A stretch of 40,612 nucleotides of DNA from Candidatus Woesearchaeota archaeon (GTDB taxonomy: Archaea; Nanobdellota; Nanobdellia; SCGC-AAA011-G17; GW2011-AR17). The notes under the pieces are model-generated. The model saw nothing but the letters and a program-made list of their open reading frames with translations. It was not told where the DNA came from and searched no databases. Shown here piece by piece: positions 37,332-40,612 of the stretch. The position numbers and the translations under genes were made by a program. The stretch is taken from positions 1-40,612 of the forward strand of contig SICW01000001.1 of assembly GCA_009691355.1 (NCBI GenBank), read 5' to 3'. How positions within the stretch are numbered: the stretch's first letter is position 1; every line of letters begins with the position of its first letter.

Positions 37332-37730
37332 ATGAAAATTGAATGGTCAAAAAACTGGAATGCGAGTAAGCGCCCAAATAAGCAGAGAAAATTCCGCTTT
37401 AATGCTCCCTTACATGTGCAGCATAGCTTTTTGGGAGCTCATCTTAGTCCTGAACTTAGAAAAAAATATACTCTTCGAAGTTTACCTTTGAGAAAAGGGG
37501 ATAAAGTTAAAATCCTTAGAGGGCAATATAAGAAAAAAACTGGGAAAGTTACTCGAATATTGATGAAAACCCAGAAGGTTTATATTGAGGGAATTGAAAC
37601 ACTCAAAAAAGACGGAAGTAAGGCTTTCGTTCCTTTACAGCCATCTAATGTTATGATTATAGAAATGGAACTCACCGATAAATATAGAAAGGGTATTGTT
37701 GAAAGAAAAAGTCCTAAGGAGAAAAAATAA
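37332..37730 (+). CDS. rpl24: 50S ribosomal protein L24 (uL24)
   Basis: The 132-residue protein includes a KOW motif, LRKGDKVKILRGQYKKKTGKV, preceded by HVQHSFLGAHLSPELRKKY, typical of archaeal uL24. It initiates large-subunit assembly. Begins 3 bp after L14; GGAG sits before the next start codon. Confidence 0.96.
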   Translation: MKIEWSKNWNASKRPNKQRKFRFNAPLHVQHSFLGAHLSPELRKKYTLRSLPLRKGDKVKILRGQYKKKTGKVTRILMKTQKVYIEGIETLKKDGSKAFVPLQPSNVMIIEMELTDKYRKGIVERKSPKEKK

Positions 37731-37732
37731 CC

Positions 37733-38422
37733 ATGGTTAAAAATCATTTATCTCGATTGAATGCACCTACGAGTTGGGGAATTAAGAAAAAAGGAATTAA
37801 ATTTCCTACAAGACCAAGTGCAGGAGCACATACACTTAGAGAATCTCTTCCTCTTTCCGTTGTTGTTACAACTCTGTTAAAATATGCCCGAACAAGAAGG
37901 GAAGTTAAGAAAATCCTTAATGAAGGAAAAATCTTTGTCAATGGAAAAGTAAGAAAGGATCTTGGATTTGCTTTAGGGCTTATGGATGTAATCTCGGTAC
38001 CTAGTGTTCATGAAAACTATAGGCTCTTTTATAATACTAAAGGAAAATTCACACTATTAGCTATTAAAGAAGAGGATAAAGATACACGAGTTGTACAAAT
38101 TAAAAATAAAAAAATAATTACCAAAGGGAAGATACAACTCAATCACTCTGATGGAACAAATCTCCTTTTAGATAAAGGGGCTGAATATAAAACTGGAGAT
38201 ACTCTTTATCTCTCCTTCAAAGATGGGAAAATTAAGGAACATCTTTCGTTGAAAAAAGGCGCAAGGGTTTACATCTCTGGTGGAACAAAACAAGGTGTTG
38301 TTGGTACCCTTGAAGAAATGAAAGAAAAGAATATCATTGTTAAAACTGAAAAAGGAAACTTTGAAACAGCAAAGCGTTATGCCTTCGTTATTGGTAAAAT
38401 GCAAACCCTCGAGGAAAAATGA
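37733..38422 (+). CDS. rps4e: 30S ribosomal protein S4e (eS4)
   Basis: The 229-residue protein has the archaeal eS4 domain order: N-terminal HLSRLNAPTSWGIKKKG, an S4 RNA-binding domain (about 40-100, with NEGKIFVNGKVRKDL), a central beta domain and a C-terminal KOW element (GARVYISGGTKQGVVGTL). It overlaps L5 by 4 bp. Confidence 0.96.
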   Translation: MVKNHLSRLNAPTSWGIKKKGIKFPTRPSAGAHTLRESLPLSVVVTTLLKYARTRREVKKILNEGKIFVNGKVRKDLGFALGLMDVISVPSVHENYRLFYNTKGKFTLLAIKEEDKDTRVVQIKNKKIITKGKIQLNHSDGTNLLLDKGAEYKTGDTLYLSFKDGKIKEHLSLKKGARVYISGGTKQGVVGTLEEMKEKNIIVKTEKGNFETAKRYAFVIGKMQTLEEK

Positions 38423-38946
38423 ACGTCATGAAACAAATTTCAATAGAGAAAGTTACCCTTAATATTGGGACTGGAAAGCCTGGGCAAGAATTAGAAAAGG
38501 GGAAAATTCTCTTGCAAAAAATTTCGGGATTAAAACCTTCAGAGACGAGAACGCAAAAAAGAATTCCTACTTGGGGTTTGAGACCAAATTTAGTTATCGG
38601 GTGTAAAACTACTCTTAGAGGAGCAAAGGCTAGAGAAATTCTTCTCACGCTCCTTCAAGCAAAGGATAACAAACTTCCTATACGAACATTTGATACTCAT
38701 GGAAACTTTTCCTTTGGAATTAAAGAATACCTAGACATTCCTACATTGAATTATATCCCTGAAGTGGGAATTATCGGACTTGAAGTTGCAGTAAGTCTTC
38801 AAAGAAAAGGATTTCGAATTAAGCGAAGAGGATTAGAAAAGAGAAAAATCCCACAGAGACATGCTATATCTAAAGCAGAAGCAATTGAATTTGCAAGAAA
38901 AGACTTGAAGCTTACTGTTTTTGATAGCAGAGAGGAGGCAGAATAA
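38419..38946 (+). CDS. rpl5: 50S ribosomal protein L5 (uL5)
   Basis: The 175-residue protein has IEKVTLNIGTGKPGQELEKG, KRIPTWGLRPNLVIGCKTTLRG and the NFSFGIKEYLDIP segment of archaeal uL5, which binds 5S rRNA and contacts tRNA in the P site. GAGG precedes the ATG; the final base overlaps the S14 start. Confidence 0.95.
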   Translation: MNVMKQISIEKVTLNIGTGKPGQELEKGKILLQKISGLKPSETRTQKRIPTWGLRPNLVIGCKTTLRGAKAREILLTLLQAKDNKLPIRTFDTHGNFSFGIKEYLDIPTLNYIPEVGIIGLEVAVSLQRKGFRIKRRGLEKRKIPQRHAISKAEAIEFARKDLKLTVFDSREEAE

Positions 38947-39176
38947 TGACAGCAGGCAGTTATAAGAAGGTATTTAAACAACTCAAAAATAAGCCTGTAA
39001 AGCTTAAAAAATTCCTTAAGCATAACGCTCCTAAACCGAGAAAGAACGGTATTAACTCCAAACCTTGTAAAATTTGTGGAAGACTTGGAGCACATATACA
39101 AAAGTATGGTCTTGATGTTTGCAGACAATGCTTTAGAGATAATGCAACAAAACTAGGATTTAAAAAATACTACTAA
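38946..39176 (+). CDS. rps14: 30S ribosomal protein S14 (uS14, zinc type)
   Basis: The C-terminal 40 residues are the zinc-ribbon uS14: C-K-I-C-G, then GLDVCRQCFRDNATKLGF. The 76-residue length includes an N-terminal extension of about 25 Lys-rich residues compared with the short archaeal form of about 50-55. A clear GGAGG lies 8 nt before the ATG at 38946, supporting this start over the internal ones. Confidence 0.92.
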   Translation: MTAGSYKKVFKQLKNKPVKLKKFLKHNAPKPRKNGINSKPCKICGRLGAHIQKYGLDVCRQCFRDNATKLGFKKYY

Positions 39177-39177
39177 C

Positions 39178-39570
39178 ATGGCAATGAATGACACTTTGGC
39201 AATGGCTTTGAGCACTATCCTCAATGCTGAAAAGGTTGGTAAACCAACATGTATTGTTCACCCTATTTCCAAAACTGCAAAGGCAGTGCTTGAGATTATG
39301 AAAGCACATCACTTTATTGGTGAGTTCACTGCAGTTGAAGATGGAAAAGGGGGCTTTATAGAGATTACTCTTATTGGTGGCGTAAACAAATGTGGAGCAA
39401 TTAAACCTCGCTTTGCAGCAAAAGTAAATGAGTACGGTAAATTTGAGAAGAGATTCCTCCCTTCTAAGGACTTTGGATTCCTCATTGTCTCTACACCAAA
39501 AGGTATCATGATTCAAAATGAAGCAAAAGAAAAAAATCTTGGAGGAAAGCTCATAGCTTTTGTTTACTAA
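39178..39570 (+). CDS. rps8: 30S ribosomal protein S8 (uS8)
   Basis: The 130-residue protein has NDTLAMALSTILNAEKVGK, IEITLIGGVNKCGAIKPRF and the C-terminal GFLIVSTPKGIMIQNEA of archaeal uS8. It binds the central domain of 16S rRNA. Begins 1 bp after S14 and ends 1 bp before the L6 ATG. Confidence 0.96.
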   Translation: MAMNDTLAMALSTILNAEKVGKPTCIVHPISKTAKAVLEIMKAHHFIGEFTAVEDGKGGFIEITLIGGVNKCGAIKPRFAAKVNEYGKFEKRFLPSKDFGFLIVSTPKGIMIQNEAKEKNLGGKLIAFVY

Positions 39571-39571
39571 G

Positions 39572-40111
39572 ATGATAGAGGCAAGAAGACTTCGAAAGGA
39601 AATTACTATTCCTACTGGTGTAAATGTAGAAGTAGCTGAATTTATTACTGTTACAAATAAAAATTTCCACGTTAAAAAGAAGCTTACTTACCCCACTCTG
39701 ATTATTACTAAAAACGAAAATAAAATTATTATTGAACCGAAAGTATATACCAAGAGAGAGAAAAAAATTATCAATACATTCAAATCACATCTTTTGAATA
39801 TGATTAAAGGTGTTCAAGAACCATATGAATATAGAGTCAAAATTTGTGCAAGCCACTTCCCTATGACAGTTACGATGGAAGGGAAAAAACTGATTGTGAA
39901 AAACTTTTTAGGCGAAAAAGTTCCTAGAAAAGCAGACATCCTTGAAAATGCAGATGTTAAGATTGAAGGAGATCTTATTACTATTACCTCTCCGGATAAA
40001 GAAACTGCAGGGCAAATTGCAGCAAACTTTGAACAAAGTACAAGAATAACAAATAGAGATCGAAGAGTATTCCAAGATGGATTATGGATCACCAAAAAGA
40101 GTAGGGACTAA
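39572..40111 (+). CDS. rpl6: 50S ribosomal protein L6 (uL6)
   Basis: The 179-residue protein consists of two uL6 repeats; the second has KICASHFPMTVTMEGKKLIV, VPRKADI and the ending RRVFQDGLWITKK. It stabilises the GTPase-associated region. The ATG at 39572 was taken; the frame extends four codons further upstream into the S8 gene. Confidence 0.96.
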   Translation: MIEARRLRKEITIPTGVNVEVAEFITVTNKNFHVKKKLTYPTLIITKNENKIIIEPKVYTKREKKIINTFKSHLLNMIKGVQEPYEYRVKICASHFPMTVTMEGKKLIVKNFLGEKVPRKADILENADVKIEGDLITITSPDKETAGQIAANFEQSTRITNRDRRVFQDGLWITKKSRD

Positions 40112-40113
40112 AC

Positions 40114-40612
40114 ATGGTAGACGCACGATTACTTCAACAAAGAAAAATTATGAAGAGGAAGAAACCTCGTTTCCTTAGACAAGACGCTACAAGAAATAAG
40201 AGCCTTGAAAAGAAATGGGTTAGACCTAAAGGAATGCACTCTAAGATGAGAATCCATTTAAGAGGCAGAAGGAAATCCCCTTCACCTGGATATTCTTCTC
40301 CTCGTGCAGTTCGTGGACTCACAAGACAAGGGCTTCAGGAAGTATATGTTATTCATGCTAAAAACCTAGAAGGATTTGATCCAAAAACTCAAATTGTTGT
40401 TTTTGGTCAAGTTGGACTTCGAAAAAAAATGGAACTTATCAAAATCTGTTCCGAAAAAAAATATCCTATTTCCCAAATAAAAGACCCTGCAGCTTTTACA
40501 CAAAAAGTTCAAGCTGATCTTATTGCACGAAAATCAAAGAAAAAACAAACAACTGAGCAGAAGAAAAAGAAAGAAGAGAACGTGAAAAAGGCAAAAGATA
40601 ATAAGGAGAGCG
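40114..40612 (+). CDS. rpl32e: 50S ribosomal protein L32e (eL32), cut by window end
   Basis: About 166 codons are visible with no stop. The central block KKPRFLRQDATRNKSLEKKW, WVRPKGMHSKMRIHLRGRRK, SPGYSSPRAVRGL and the VIHAKNLEGF strand identify eL32. The last 30 visible residues are almost entirely Lys, Glu and Gln, an extension beyond the usual archaeal end. The next gene of the conserved operon would be L19e, outside the window. Confidence 0.94.
   Translation, partial: MVDARLLQQRKIMKRKKPRFLRQDATRNKSLEKKWVRPKGMHSKMRIHLRGRRKSPSPGYSSPRAVRGLTRQGLQEVYVIHAKNLEGFDPKTQIVVFGQVGLRKKMELIKICSEKKYPISQIKDPAAFTQKVQADLIARKSKKKQTTEQKKKKEENVKKAKDNKES

Overview
The window is a piece of an AT-rich archaeal chromosome. 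The evidence is archaeal-type throughout: an archaeal histone, topoisomerase VI, a stand-alone Bud32, Pelota, aIF2-alpha, Nop10, a GINS subunit, Rpp29, the archaeal order of the S10/spc ribosomal cluster, TATA boxes (TTTATATA type) about 26 nt upstream of start codons, and tRNA genes carrying introns with bulge-helix-bulge (BHB) splice motifs. Very short intergenic regions, many orphan proteins, a class III (pilin-type) secretion signal and a tandem-duplicated Lrp regulator suggest a small-genome DPANN lineage, perhaps Woesearchaeota-like. That placement is inference from style, not from a phylogeny.

Layout. Positions 1-6,400: the end of a geranylgeranyl reductase, Pelota, a pilin-like surface protein, then on the minus strand a conserved informational cluster (GINS, L44e, S27e, aIF2-alpha, Nop10, PAC2) and a lone receiver-like protein. 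Positions 6,400-13,400, mainly plus strand: a cytochrome-b5-like lipoprotein, phosphoglycerate mutase, TruD, a small hydrolase, then the SRP module (ftsY and srp54, separated by two small membrane proteins and an HD hydrolase) ending with Bud32. Positions 13,300-17,900: an orphan gene divergent from a double Lrp regulator, then top6B-top6A. Positions 17,886-20,132: a 748-residue orphan protein with one membrane segment, two copies of an unknown domain and a C-terminal HTH.

Positions 20,133-26,250: two adjacent tRNA genes (Asn-GUU and Ile-GAU), each of which I resolve as having two introns, one at the unusual position 27/28 and one at the usual 37/38; then lysC-like, lysA-like and metG on the minus strand. 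A GC-rich 32-bp sequence occurs twice here. Positions 26,250-30,900: an accessory block of mostly orphan, individually promoted genes (DegT-like aminotransferase, kinase-like protein, unknowns, a pair of tandem paralogues). Positions 30,900-40,612: the histone gene, then a 19-gene ribosomal protein operon from L3 to L32e (cut by the window end), including aIF1 and the RNase P protein Rpp29.

The most unusual items are the double-intron tRNA pair, in which the 27/28 intron captures the D-stem strand; a structured leader of about 170 nt with two mutually exclusive helices ahead of the ribosomal operon, bounded by a 9-bp direct repeat; the large membrane/HTH orphan protein; and a LysC/LysA pair in which residues normally near-invariant in both active sites are changed. 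No CRISPR array, insertion sequence or rRNA gene was seen, and no gene-free stretch exceeds about 300 bases.
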